Source: Porites lobata
Lineage: Eukaryota; Cnidaria; Anthozoa; Scleractinia; Poritidae
DNA length: 64,000 bases
NCBI GenBank assembly: GCA_942486035.1
Contig: CALNXK010000363.1
Location: 112,001-176,000 of the forward strand
Direction: 5' to 3'
Position 1 is the first letter of the stretch, and each line of letters opens with the position of its first letter. Under the pieces are notes generated by a model. It was not told the DNA's origin. It did no database searches and was given only the letters and a program-made list of their open reading frames with translations. A program made the position numbers and the translations under genes. This document shows positions 1-8,547 of this stretch, one piece after another.

Positions 1-2
1 TA

Positions 3-155
3 TTTTTGGATAAAAAACAAATGAGAAAAATGAAAATAATAAGAAGTGAAAATCATGATATATATTCAAAAGAAGTTAACAAAATAGCTCTAAGTAATGA
101 AGATGATAAACGCGAAGTACTCTTGGGAAAAGTAAAAACGATAGCTTTAAGGTAA
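3..155 (+). CDS. C-terminal end of a probable family B DNA polymerase (partial, cut by window edge)
   Basis: An open frame enters from the left edge and stops at TAA 153-155, giving about 50 residues. It contains an N-K-x-A-L-S-x-x-D-D-K-R type motif (ALSNEDDKR). As I recall it, this sits near the C-terminus of Polinton/adintovirus-type protein-primed family B DNA polymerases, and the position upstream of other viral genes fits. The polymerase would copy the viral genome. None of the catalytic motifs lie in the window, so the assignment rests on this tail alone. It could belong to another viral replication protein. Confidence 0.45.
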   Translation, partial: FLDKKQMRKMKIIRSENHDIYSKEVNKIALSNEDDKREVLLGKVKTIALR

Positions 156-172
156 TAAAGTATAAATAATAA

Positions 173-702
173 ATGTCATATACAGAAGATCAAATAAAAA
201 AATATTTAGAAATATTGCATAATTATAATAAAAAACCTATAGAGGAAGTGAATGATAGTAAAAAAGCTAAATGTTGTAATTGTAAAAATAGTGAATGTTT
301 TACTATTGAATCAGGTTATAATATTTGTGATTACTGTGGAGTAGCAAATGGTCATGTATTAGGCTTTTACGATGTTAAAGATTATGATAGATTACATTTT
401 CGAAAAAAGAGTATTTATCAGAGAAAGTATCACTATGAGAAAAAGGTTAATCAAGTTTCTAAAAAATAAACCTAACTGATGAACAAAAATATGAATTGTA
501 TAATAAACTAATGAAAATAGACAATCACATCATGGAAATACTAAACAAAAAATACTGTAGAAAGAGAATGATAAGTATTTTTTATCTAATTAAAAAACTT
601 TTGGAGGAGATGGGTTGTGAAAAGAGTAAACTAGTTTATCTTAAAATTTCACCACAGACTTTGGAGAATTATGAAAAGTGGTGGAATAGTTATATTAGTT
701 GA
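173..702 (+). pseudogene. VLTF3-like viral late transcription factor, split by a frameshift
   Basis: Two open frames lie head to tail: 173-469 (98 residues from ATG) and a +1-shifted frame that is already open at 469 and ends at 702. The first holds a zinc ribbon with two Cys pairs (CCNC near residue 35, CDYCG near residue 53). The second has an Arg-rich helix followed by an Y-L-I-K-K-L-L-E-x-x-G segment and a final tyrosine/tryptophan motif (NYEKWW). This order matches the poxvirus VLTF3 (A2L) family of NCLDV late transcription factors, which act with the viral RNA polymerase. The frames separate in the A6 run at 461-466, so either decay or a sequencing error broke the gene. The start is preceded by aaTAAATG. 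I am fairly sure of the family but not of any present function. Confidence 0.62.
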
Positions 703-726
703 AATAAATGATTTATTAAAATAAAG

Positions 727-1140
727 ATGGAATCAGAATCTAGATGTAATGGTTTTAAATTTATTATAATTCCTCATAAATCTTACTATGGAGATTTACC
801 TATTAAAAATATAATAAGTGATTTAAATTATCTTAAAAGTAAAAGTAAAGTTGGATATGGTATTTATCCATTTTACAAAACTTTAGAAAATGTTATAAAT
901 AAACTAAAAGATGAAAATCATTTTTGTAAGAATTACAATTGTAATTATTTTTCATTAGATGAAAAAGAAGTAATATACATGTTTTTGGTTATTCTTGATT
1001 ATATTGTTAGAAAATTATCTTCTGATAGTTATTTTAGGAAAATAAAAGAAAAAATAGAAGAAGATTTAAATGTTAGAGTTTACCACCCCTCTGTGAAAAA
1101 ACCAGTCCTGTTAGATAACCAAGTACTTCAGACTCTTTAA
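727..1140 (+). CDS. Hypothetical viral protein, 137 aa
   Basis: This is an open frame from ATG 727 in AT-rich viral coding style, 24 nt after the VLTF3-like gene and probably expressed in the same direction. The protein is Lys/Tyr/Ile-rich and predicted soluble, with one hydrophobic helix near residues 90-105 (YMFLVILDYIV) and no motif I recognise. Its last 23 codons overlap the convergent minus-strand frame at 1073-1432, and the Pro/Val-rich tail differs in composition from the rest, so the true end may have been lost and replaced by read-through. Function unknown. Confidence 0.45.
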   Translation: MESESRCNGFKFIIIPHKSYYGDLPIKNIISDLNYLKSKSKVGYGIYPFYKTLENVINKLKDENHFCKNYNCNYFSLDEKEVIYMFLVILDYIVRKLSSDSYFRKIKEKIEEDLNVRVYHPSVKKPVLLDNQVLQTL

Positions 1141-1432
1141 ATGGTGTGTTGAAAGTATAAACACATCCTCTTCCAATTTTATAATGTTTCCAAAAAGCTC
1201 TAAAAGCGAGATTGAATATCAAATGATTGGTAATAATATTTGAATTTGAATTGAGGTAGTGTCTCGCTTCTGTTAATCTGTAAATAATTTGGTCTATGTC
1301 TAGTTTTTGTGTAAAATATTTTGCATAGAGAAACTGGTAAACAAGACAAGCTTTAATGAATTTATCTGAATAAAATTGTGTTTTGTAAGTTGGAAAGTAG
1401 AAATTAAAATATGCTACAATTGATTTGATCAT
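1073..1432 (-). CDS. Hypothetical viral protein, 119 aa
   Basis: This minus-strand frame starts at ATG 1432, preceded by ataTAAAATG, the start context shared by most genes in this block. The protein is aromatic-rich (many Tyr and Phe) with repeated amphipathic helices, for example residues 15-40 and 70-85, and no signal peptide. It converges on the plus-strand gene at 727-1140 with a 68-nt overlap of the 3' ends. No family was recognised. Confidence 0.5.
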   Translation of the reverse strand: MIKSIVAYFNFYFPTYKTQFYSDKFIKACLVYQFLYAKYFTQKLDIDQIIYRLTEARHYLNSNSNIITNHLIFNLAFRAFWKHYKIGRGCVYTFNTPFKESEVLGYLTGLVFSQRGGKL

Positions 1433-1486
1433 TTTATATTATGAATAGATATAAAATAGTTTAAAGATTAAAATAAATTAATAATA

Positions 1487-1943
1487 ATGAGTTTTGATAT
1501 TTCAAAAGAAAGTTTAAAAGAGGAAGGTAAATCACTACTTAAACAATTAAGAGGTTTACTTAAAGAATTTGAAGATATTTTTAGAATGGATTATGATGAA
1601 GCAATTTTTTGAGACAATTAATAAAATAAAAGAAAATCTTAAATTAGCAGAGTCGGTTGCAATATGCGAACAAATAAAAAGAGAAGGAAAACCAGATGGT
1701 GATACTTATCATTGGTATAATGATTACTTAGCTTACAGAATAATTAAAACAAAAGATAAAAAGGATAAACTTCTTTCAAAAGCTCCAAAAGGATTTTTTT
1801 GTCCTGATTTGGAAAGTATTGCAAGAATATTAGATTTAATAAATTTAGATATGGAAATTAATGAAGATTTATATTTTGATGTATCAAATTTTTTAAAAAA
1901 ATATGAAGCGTATCAAGTGTTAGAAATAAGTAGAAAGGATTAA
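1487..1943 (+). pseudogene. Hypothetical viral protein, frameshifted
   Basis: An ATG at 1487 opens a 41-codon frame ending at TGA 1610-1612. A second frame overlaps it and runs on to TAA 1943 (about 115 codons, first ATG at 1593). The two frames meet at a T6 run at 1604-1609, where a single-base change would connect them, so I treat this as one broken gene. The N-terminal part is a charged amphipathic helix (Lys/Glu/Leu). The C-terminal part is acidic with aromatic patches (YHWYNDYLAY). It lies between the minus-strand unknown gene and the 193-residue gene at 2013. No recognised family. Confidence 0.42.
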
Positions 1944-2012
1944 ATATATGTAATATTTTTTATCTTATGTATAGATAGAAAATGGCTTAAAAGATATATG
2001 AATATAATATAA

Positions 2013-2594
2013 ATGGAGGAACAATTAAGAGAGTATATTCTTTCTGGAAATAAAGATGAAAAACAGTTTCTTATTGATGATCAAGTAGTTACAGTTAACC
2101 CAAATAAGACACAAGATGAAATAGAAAAGGAAATAGAAGAGGAAATACAGAGGGTGATAAATGATGAAAAATATTATTTAGTTTTTCTTGATTTAATAAA
2201 TAAAAAAGAAGGAGTAACAACTTATTGTCTTTTGTTGTTTATGAGATATCTTTTTGATCTTAAAAATTTAGTTGAAGAAAGAGGATTTGAAAAACATAAA
2301 GATCAAGTTGATAACTGTTTGGAAATTGTAATTAAGATATTAAGTCATCTTCGCAATATGCAAAGAAGAAATATACTTAAAACGGATCGTGATTTGTCCG
2401 TAATAAATGAGAATTTAGAAAAAATACTGTTAATTTCTAGAGGAGAATTAGAGGATGAACCAATATACAATTTCTTAAGTTACATTTTGTTAGATTTGAA
2501 AGATAATGGATTCACATTTGACCATGTAGATAGAATAGATAATTTTTACAATCGTGTAAAAGGCAATAAAGTAAAAATACTTAAAATTGATTAA
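2013..2594 (+). CDS. Hypothetical viral protein, 193 aa
   Basis: This frame opens at ATG 2013 within the motif ataTAAATGg and ends at TAA 2594. It is intact and highly charged: a Glu/Lys coiled-coil-like stretch at residues 35-55, a helical hydrophobic core near residues 60-85, and a basic C-terminus. It has no signal peptide or convincing membrane span. It lies 33 nt upstream of the BRO-N/nuclease gene in the same orientation. I do not recognise the family. The lack of breaks, next to several broken genes, is the only hint of a short time since selection ended or of sequence quality. Confidence 0.5.
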   Translation: MEEQLREYILSGNKDEKQFLIDDQVVTVNPNKTQDEIEKEIEEEIQRVINDEKYYLVFLDLINKKEGVTTYCLLLFMRYLFDLKNLVEERGFEKHKDQVDNCLEIVIKILSHLRNMQRRNILKTDRDLSVINENLEKILLISRGELEDEPIYNFLSYILLDLKDNGFTFDHVDRIDNFYNRVKGNKVKILKID

Positions 2595-2627
2595 TTAAGG
2601 TTTAAAAAGAATATAATTATAATATAA

Positions 2628-3443
2628 ATGTCAAATATGTTGGAAAAAACTTTTAAAAATGAAGAGTTAGGAATTGAGTTAACATCTTATTTAGACAATC
2701 AGCAAAATGTTTGGTTTTGTGGGAAAGATGTTGCTCAATTACTTGGATATAAAGACACTAATCAAGCAATTAGAAAACATGTTGATTATGAAGACCAAAA
2801 AAGCTGGCCAGTCGAAACGACGGGTCAGGTCAGATGGTGTACTTTTTAAAATGAATCCGGTTTCTAGTCACTTGTTTTATCTTCAAAATTAGAAACCGCT
2901 AAAAAGTTTAAACATTGGATTACCTCAGAAGTTCCTCCTTCAATTCGCAAATATGGATATTACAAAATGTTTGACAACCCAAATAACAAAATGTTTAAAA
3001 TAGAAAATGAGAAGGACCTCCACTGTAAAGTTGTTGAACTAATTAGGAATTTTTACCCAAATGCTATTATGGTTCCAGGACTTGGGGAAAACCAAGATAC
3101 ACCAGACAAAAGAATTAACAGTTGGAAAAAAGGCTATATGCGAGGTCAACCAGATTTAATGATTCTTGATTATCACAAATATTATAAAGGTCTCTGTATA
3201 GAATTTAAATCTCCAACTAATAATTACTGTGTTACAGAATCACAACTAAAAATGAAAGAGAAGTATTGTAATAATGAATATGCATTTATACTTAGTAATG
3301 ATTATGATAAGATCAGCAAACTTATTCATAAATATATGGCTGGTGTTAGAATTCCTTGTGAATATTGCACAAAAGCATTTCGTAATAAAAAAACTCTAAA
3401 TAATCATTATAAAGTTATTCATAGAATTGAGAAAAACATCTAA
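2628..3443 (+). pseudogene. BRO-N domain fused to a PD-(D/E)XK (VRR-NUC-like) nuclease and a C2H2 finger; frameshift plus stop
   Basis: The first frame (2628-2849, ataTAAATGt start) is a BRO-N DNA-binding domain with the hallmark G-K-D-V-A-x-L-L-G-Y and the TTGQVR segment. After the T5A4 run at 2843-2851 the family sequence continues in another frame, which carries an in-frame TAG at 2865-2867 and then runs open to TAA 3441-3443. That frame holds the end of BRO-N (ETAKKFKHW, SIRKYG). Next comes a nuclease-like core, in which GQPDLMI and then GLCIEFKSP supply the D and E-x-K residues. A C-terminal finger of spacing CX2CX12HX4H follows. BRO-N fused to nuclease domains is known in large DNA viruses. 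A role in DNA processing or host genome attack is inference. One shift and one stop make it a pseudogene as written. Confidence 0.72.
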
Positions 3444-3470
3444 TTTTGATATTAAATTTAATATCAAAAT
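3443..3470. terminator. 28-nt perfect palindrome at a viral gene 3' end
   Basis: Positions 3443-3470 read the same on both strands (28 nt, two 14-nt half-sites centred at 3456/3457). The first base is the last base of the stop codon of the BRO-N/nuclease gene. It separates that gene from the convergent minus-strand genes starting at 3543. It is a candidate transcript-end signal, like the hairpins reported at mimivirus mRNA ends. The last bases overlap a small BRO-like start (3469). Confidence 0.55.
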
Positions 3471-3519
3471 GTTAGAGAAATCTTTTATAAATAAACAATT
3501 AGGAAATAAACTAACTTAA
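3469..3519 (+). pseudogene. BRO-N start fragment (16 codons)
   Basis: ATG 3469 opens a 16-codon frame ending at TAA 3517-3519. Its residues (MLEKSFINKQLGNKLT) match 9 of 16 positions of the first residues of the BRO-N gene at 2637 onwards. It looks like the remnant of a second BRO-N gene, the rest having been lost before the convergent genes. The start overlaps the palindrome at 3443-3470. It is too short to be functional. Confidence 0.4.
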
Positions 3520-3542
3520 TATAATAATTAGTATTTTAATCT

Positions 3543-3830
3543 TTAAACCTTTTTTCTTATTCTTGAAATATTTTTTAAAATGTCTTTGATGTCTCTATAG
3601 TTTCTAATATCATCTAAATACTTTTTACATCTTTCAAACAATTTTTCATCAATATTAACTCTTTTTGAATCAGTACAAAAAAGACAATAAGCATTAGCTT
3701 TTTCTACTAAAAATTCATCATCATCTTCAAGTATAGAATCAACTTCTTTACAGATTTCTTCCCCTTCTATAGCTAAAGTTGATTCGTAAGAACTAAGTAA
3801 TTGATTTTCAAATTTTTCAGAATGGTCCAT
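3543..3830 (-). CDS. Hypothetical acidic viral protein, 95 aa
   Basis: This minus-strand frame runs from ATG 3830 to TAA 3543 and lies only 2 nt downstream of the membrane-protein gene at 3833-4321, so the two are probably co-transcribed. It is acidic in its first half (EDDDEF near residues 35-41) and has a Cys pair (CLFC near residue 49) that could bind metal, then a Lys/Arg-rich helical tail. No recognised family. It converges on the BRO-N gene across the palindrome at 3443-3470. Confidence 0.5.
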   Translation of the reverse strand: MDHSEKFENQLLSSYESTLAIEGEEICKEVDSILEDDDEFLVEKANAYCLFCTDSKRVNIDEKLFERCKKYLDDIRNYRDIKDILKNISRIRKKV

Positions 3831-3832
3831 TT

Positions 3833-4321
3833 CTAATCTATGTTTAGATTAAATTTTTTACTATACCTACTAACAAATCTATCTGCTATAGGAGTTTGAT
3901 CAATTATCATTTCATCTACCAACTTCATGCGATCAACAAACTCTTGTTTGTTCCACTCATCTCCCCGAAGAACTGCACGGAGTTCAACTAGTACTTTTTC
4001 ATAAGTAGTAAATGCAGTCCTTGACATTTCAATTTTTCTCTTGTAGTTATTTTTCTTTCCAATTCCTGCTACAACAACCCCAGCGCCATTTACAACTCCA
4101 AGAACAACAGGGTTTAGGGTTATCCCACCAGCAATAGTTCCTATTGCGACCAGGCATATTCCAGAGATTGTAAACACCTCATCAAGAAATTTGTAACTCT
4201 TATAAGACCTCTTAAAACACCAGTATTTCTTATGGTAATGACTATAAAAGTCTTTTAGGGTTTTAACGTCTGATTCTGACAGAGATTTATCAATGTGATT
4301 GAATTCAAAGATATCCTTCAT
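3833..4321 (-). CDS. Conserved-looking viral membrane protein, 162 aa
   Basis: The frame opens at ATG 4321 (acaTAAATGa). Two adjacent hydrophobic segments, about residues 45-65 and 68-85 (Ile/Ala/Gly-rich, ending GAGVVVAGIG), suggest a membrane hairpin. The flanks are aromatic and basic before it (HYHKKYWCFKRSYKSYK) and helical and charged after it. From memory, similar proteins recur in Polinton-like elements of cnidarians, but I cannot name a family or role. It lies just downstream of the broken fibre gene and upstream of the 95-residue acidic gene. Confidence 0.55.
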   Translation of the reverse strand: MKDIFEFNHIDKSLSESDVKTLKDFYSHYHKKYWCFKRSYKSYKFLDEVFTISGICLVAIGTIAGGITLNPVVLGVVNGAGVVVAGIGKKNNYKRKIEMSRTAFTTYEKVLVELRAVLRGDEWNKQEFVDRMKLVDEMIIDQTPIADRFVSRYSKKFNLNID

Positions 4322-4327
4322 TTATGT

Positions 4328-4868
4328 TTAAATTATATAAGATCCATTTAACTTTTCTTGAAGCATTACTTTGTGATATTGCTCAGAGTCGGTGTCGTAA
4401 AAGTTTGGACTAGACATTAATCTATAAATTACTCCATCATCAATATTAAGAGTCCAATATTGGTCATTGGCGTAAACAGTAGAGTTTAAAGTTAATGATG
4501 AGCTATAGTTACTTATTTTAAGTTTTGTAACATTTGAGCTAAAATCTTCTGTTAACCATATTTCAATTTTTTTTCCATTAAAACTATTTGGAGAAGTAAA
4601 AGATGTAGTTACATTTCTATCAACTTCTAATGCAAATTCACGTCTTGGAGTTTCGTATGTAACATATGTTATTATTTTTCCATCACTTCTTCTTATCTTT
4701 TTTAAATATAAATTTCTATCTCTCCAATGAGTAAGAACAATACATAGTGTATAATTTGAAGTACGATTAGAAGGATTAAAAGTTAAAGTATAACCATTTA
4801 CATTTATTCCGTTGTTTTTTATAATACTTAGATCCTTATAATACTTAGATCCTTATTTAATACTTAGA
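4328..4868 (-). pseudogene. C-terminal segment of the broken fibre gene
   Basis: A minus-strand frame without any start codon is open from about 4868 to TAA 4328-4330, roughly 178 codons. It has a Thr/Asn/Ser-rich, beta-type composition with motifs such as NYTLCIVLTHW, NGKKIEIWLT and a closing YHKVMLQEKLNGSY. From memory this is the receptor-domain-like C-terminus found on modular fibre proteins of Polinton-like elements. It lies in a different frame from the segment at 4884-5300 and is separated from it by three copies of a 17-bp repeat (4823-4875). I read it as the end of the fibre gene that begins at 6586. Confidence 0.5.
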
Positions 4869-4875
4869 TCCTTAT
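4823..4875. repeat. 17-bp tandem repeat, three copies, inside the fibre gene
   Basis: The unit aatacttagatccttat occurs at 4823-4839, 4840-4856 and 4859-4875. It falls exactly where the fibre reading frame is interrupted (between the segments at 4328-4868 and 4884-5300), so repeat growth is the likely cause of that break. Confidence 0.8.
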
Positions 4876-4883
4876 TAATATTA

Positions 4884-5300
4884 TTAATTTATTCCGTAAG
4901 TATCCGCATCAGCAAAGTCATAAAACTCACTAAAGTATAATCTGTACAAAGCATTTTTAGTAAAAGGAGCTACTTCTTTTACTAATGCAACTGTTGCAGC
5001 ACTATTATCATTTTGTCGGTTAAGTTTGATATTTTTAATTTCTTTTTGATTTGCATTAATATCAACGTTGTACACCACTTCTGTTGGTTTGATATCAAAT
5101 GCGGTGTGATAGTCGTAAACTTTATCTGGATCGATATTGCTGACTGTACCAACAATACCATAAGCAATCATGTAAACTCCCTTAAAAATGATTGGATATT
5201 TATACATTACTCTTTTATTAATATCAACAAGAATGTGAAGAAAAAATCTATTCCCAGATGACAACTTTCGAAAATTAATTATTATTCTATAATAATACAT
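4884..5300 (-). pseudogene. Middle segment of the broken fibre gene
   Basis: This is a 138-residue minus-strand frame. Its nominal ATG at 5300 lies within the end of the frame 5282-6586, one base out of phase, next to an A/T run at 5290-5297. The content continues the theme of the larger piece: beta-rich stretches, then an N-A-N-Q-K-x-I-K-N-I-x-L-N-R module with AATVALV that resembles the KKYVD repeats upstream. It ends at TAA 4884-4886 beside the 17-bp repeats. The start codon is therefore not believed to be real. It is part of a single fibre gene spanning 6586 to 4328. Confidence 0.55.
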
Positions 5301-6586
5301 AAATTTTGTTTGCCGTTTGAATCAGTATAACTATAGGATAGTTTTCTTATACCTACATTTCTAATTGACAATCCTCTTGAGGTTCCTTTGTCAATACTTA
5401 TTTGAGTATTATTCCAAAGAATATAATCAGTGTTGAGTATTTCTAGACAAAGGGTATAGTCAGTATTTGCAGTTAGTCTGTAAAAATTAATTCCCATCTT
5501 ATACTTATATTTAAGTTGGCGATTTTTATATATAGTCATGTAAATTACTTTGTGATTATAGTCATGAAAGTTTTCTTTGTTTGGTGGCAAGTCATCTATC
5601 TTATTTACAGCAAAACTAATTCCAGTATCTATTTCATCAGTCCATTGAGCCCCACTTGACATAAGATAAGCAAACTCATTTTTATAATGACTTGGTTGAA
5701 CTGCAGTGTGATGAACTAGTTTATCGACATAATCTTTAGTTACTGCTTCATTGTCTTGGGTTGGCTTACTAAGATTTATTATTTTATTATTACCACCATT
5801 AAAGTTTCCAGTCATAGCAACAGTACCATCTTTTTTCAAATAATCACTTAAATCTGAACTTTCAGTATTATCATCAACATACTTTTTGGTTGCGGCGTCT
5901 GTGTTTGATGTTGGAGTTGCGAGACCAACTATTTTATTGTTGTTAAGATTCAAGTCTCCAGTCATAGCGACGGTACCATCTTTTTCCAAATAATCACTTA
6001 AATCTGGAGCACCTGTGTTATCATCCACATACTTTTTGGTTGCAGCATCTGTATTTGATGTAGGTGGTCTAAGGTTAATTATTTTTTTATTATCCATGTT
6101 TAGATTATTAGTCATTTTATTTGTTCCAGCAACGTGAAGATACTTCAAATCTGTGTTAGCTAATGGTGTTGGTTGTTTTCCACCCGTTGGAGCTGGTAGA
6201 TTTAATATTCGATTATTATCCATATTGAGATTACCTTTCATTGGGTAGGAACCATCTCTGTCAAGAAATGTGTTGTCTACGTAATATTTTGTGGCTGGAT
6301 CTTTAAGGTCTAGTGGAGGGTTAAGATTTGTAATTCGGTATTTATTATTCATATTAATGTCTGAATCAACTGTCAATCGTGATGTTGTGGGTGATCCACT
6401 GGAATTATCATCAACATATTTTTTTGTAGCAGCATCAGTATTATCACTGGGAGCACCAACATTTGTGAGTCTTTTTTTATTCATATCATAATTACCATCT
6501 GCGGTTAGACTAAAACCAATTCCTGGAGCACCCTGAATTCCTTTAGCAAAAGGATGATCAAAAGATTGTTCGTTAAATATACCCAT
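5282..6586 (-). CDS. Modular fibre protein with phage-like repeat modules (N-terminal and shaft part)
   Basis: The frame opens at ATG 6586, 9 nt from the ATPase gene, and ends at TAA 5282 (434 residues). After a short head it carries at least five modules of the pattern LNMNNNKIxxLxxPTSNTDAATKKYVDDN, separated by linkers such as YLEKDGTVAMTG. Such modules occur in bacteriophage tail fibres and in giant-virus and Polinton-like fibres, where they form trimeric beta shafts. The last 170 residues (from about AYLMSSGAQW) form a beta-rich domain. The stop is probably premature, since related sequence continues in the next frame (4884-5300) and again at 4328-4868. The likely role is attachment to the host cell. 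No catalytic motif is seen. Confidence 0.68.
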   Translation of the reverse strand: MGIFNEQSFDHPFAKGIQGAPGIGFSLTADGNYDMNKKRLTNVGAPSDNTDAATKKYVDDNSSGSPTTSRLTVDSDINMNNKYRITNLNPPLDLKDPATKYYVDNTFLDRDGSYPMKGNLNMDNNRILNLPAPTGGKQPTPLANTDLKYLHVAGTNKMTNNLNMDNKKIINLRPPTSNTDAATKKYVDDNTGAPDLSDYLEKDGTVAMTGDLNLNNNKIVGLATPTSNTDAATKKYVDDNTESSDLSDYLKKDGTVAMTGNFNGGNNKIINLSKPTQDNEAVTKDYVDKLVHHTAVQPSHYKNEFAYLMSSGAQWTDEIDTGISFAVNKIDDLPPNKENFHDYNHKVIYMTIYKNRQLKYKYKMGINFYRLTANTDYTLCLEILNTDYILWNNTQISIDKGTSRGLSIRNVGIRKLSYSYTDSNGKQNLCIIIE

Positions 6587-6594
6587 TTTAATTA

Positions 6595-7239
6595 TTAGGC
6601 TAGATTACTAGTAAAGTTTTTTGCAATACTTTTTCTGGGTTTATCAACATATAGAAATGTAAATGGTTTTCTTGTTGCTGCTTTATATGTCTCTTTGTCA
6701 ACTCCCAACTCAGATGATATCCTGTTGGATTCTCTCGATGATGGAAATTCATAAAGGCAGTAATGAGAACAATTCAATCGAATATCCTTTGGAGTTTTGT
6801 AAAATGATTGACTGAGGTAGATTACAGAGCAATTCTTATGCCGTCCTTGAATGAAATAATCAATCAGTTGTCTCTGGTTTTTATCACAAACATAGTCATC
6901 GAATATCACAAGTTTTTGATTGTCTTCATAATCCACTTCTGTCACTGGAGTTATTTCATCATTACTCACATGAAGTATTTCATATCCCAGTTTACTACTC
7001 AACTCCCTCATTTTCTGAATTAGCTTTTGATACTTATCCTGTTCTAGACTACGCGCGTAAAGATAAATCTCATCATAGTACAACAGCGGTTTAATTAACA
7101 TGTGATATAACAGATTAGTCTTACCACTTCCACTGTTTCCACAAATTAACATCCGAAATGTGTCTGATGGCATGTAAGGAAATAACTGTTTATATTTTTT
7201 ATCAGGGTCACCGGTACTATCATAGTTTGGTATTTCCAT
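6595..7239 (-). CDS. A32/FtsK-HerA-type DNA packaging ATPase
   Basis: The 214-residue frame from ATG 7239 (gaTAAATGg) is intact. The Walker A motif GNSGSGKT is at residues 34-41 and Walker B LVIFDD at residues 110-115. Downstream a polar Q/S segment (VIYLSQSFYKTPKDIR) fits the sensor and arginine region of the family. Length and motifs match the compact genome-packaging ATPases of Polintons, adintoviruses and NCLDVs, which drive DNA into the capsid. It is divergent from the neighbouring capsid genes and shares the minus strand with the fibre gene 8 nt downstream. It is one of the best preserved genes in the block. Confidence 0.9.
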   Translation of the reverse strand: MEIPNYDSTGDPDKKYKQLFPYMPSDTFRMLICGNSGSGKTNLLYHMLIKPLLYYDEIYLYARSLEQDKYQKLIQKMRELSSKLGYEILHVSNDEITPVTEVDYEDNQKLVIFDDYVCDKNQRQLIDYFIQGRHKNCSVIYLSQSFYKTPKDIRLNCSHYCLYEFPSSRESNRISSELGVDKETYKAATRKPFTFLYVDKPRKSIAKNFTSNLA

Positions 7240-7259
7240 TTATCTATTTATTATATAAA

Positions 7260-8545
7260 ATGGATATTGAAGAATACAAAAAACTTGCAAGAAATAAAAT
7301 TTAAGCTGATTCTTTGACTAAACAGGTGAGAGATGTAATAAAAATAACAAAATGGCAAAAACAAGATATGGGGGAAGGTTTTAAAGAGACATTTATACCT
7401 GCCAACTTTTTCTGAAATATAAGCGTGAGATTTTTATCCTGGGAGTGCTGGGATTTTTGAAGACGACACGATCATTTCCGAAGATTCCCGAAGAAGTCCT
7501 AAGTCTTCCGAAGACGTCCGAAGTCTGCCGAAGTCTGCCAAAGGCGAGCTCGCTCCCAGTGCTTTTCACTTCAAAAATCAGAGATCGCGAGGAAGGTATT
7601 GCCATTTATTCATTTTACACATGGTTTTCGTTCCTTACATGGGTCTGAGTTAACATATTTTTGGAAACTGTGTCAAGCAGGACGGCAACAACTCACATTT
7701 TTCAATCAGGCGTGAGAAATTGGCCCGCAGGCGTGAGCCGGCGTGAGATCGAAGTTTTCAACCCGCAGGCGTGAGACTCACGCCTAAGGCGTGAGAGTTG
7801 GCAGGTATAGACATTTAAACCACTTATTAAATCTCAAGATAGTATTAAAAAAAGTATTGATGAGCAGCAAGACGCAACTATAGCACAACTTAAAAAAAAT
7901 CAACTTGCATTATAAACAGGATTGGACAAGATTAATGAAACTAATGAAAGATTAGCTGATATAAAAGAACTGCCAGAGTCAGATGATTGGGTGCCAATGC
8001 CTCCACCAGATGATGGAAAAGGCTGGGATAGTAACTGGGTACCAGTACCTCGACCATCAGGTAATTTAGAAAAAAACTTTGTTGGTAGTGATCTTATTTT
8101 TTTACAAAATTATGATTATCCAAGACCAAGTGAATTTAATGAAGTTGGTGTTCAAGATTTAGAACAAATACATACAAACTTAAACCAAAATATACGTGAG
8201 TTGGATGGTCGAATTGTAGGTAGAAAAAATAATAAAAATCCATCTCCAGAGTATGTAGCAGGAACTAATAAATTAAAAGAATCAGTAGGTATACTAAAAA
8301 AATATAGGAATACAATGAATAGATTTTTTAACTCAATTAATTATCAAACATGGCAGGGTATTGTTTACTTTAACAACCCACATCAACTCCTAGACAGACT
8401 TGAATTACTTGGTGGTTCAATTCTTGCTGGGAATAATGGTGTGATACCTGAGTTTTCTCAAACTGCACATCTTCTCAACCAAATGAAAGTAATCTCAAAA
8501 AAACAACTAAATGATTTACTAAAAAATTATATATCTATTGAATAA
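7260..8545 (+). pseudogene. Structural-region viral gene interrupted by two stops and a MITE
   Basis: ATG 7260 (ataTAAAATG, divergent from the ATPase) opens a frame that meets TAA at 7302-7304 and stays open to the MITE at 7395. Ignoring the MITE and one copy of its target duplication, the same frame continues at 7817, meets TAA at 7913-7915, then is open from 7916 to TAA 8545. The long open part (from 7922, TTG, 207 codons) is Pro/Asp/Trp-rich at its start (DWVPMPPPDD) and helical later. It contains a glycine-rich LLGGSILAGNNG segment. It lies 2 nt before the penton gene, so a virion role is plausible, but I recognise no family. Three independent lesions show it is dead. Confidence 0.6.
7395..7808. 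mobile_element. 414-bp MITE with 12-bp inverted ends and 8-bp target duplication
   Basis: The ends are atacctgccaac (7395-7406) and its exact reverse complement (7797-7808). The flanks agacattt at 7387-7394 and 7809-7816 are identical 8-bp direct repeats. Inside is much higher GC than the surrounding virus, with repeated GCGTGAG motifs near the right end. No coding capacity. An 8-bp duplication fits hAT or P superfamilies, and the superfamily is not settled by the ends. Confidence 0.9.
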
Positions 8546-8547
8546 AA

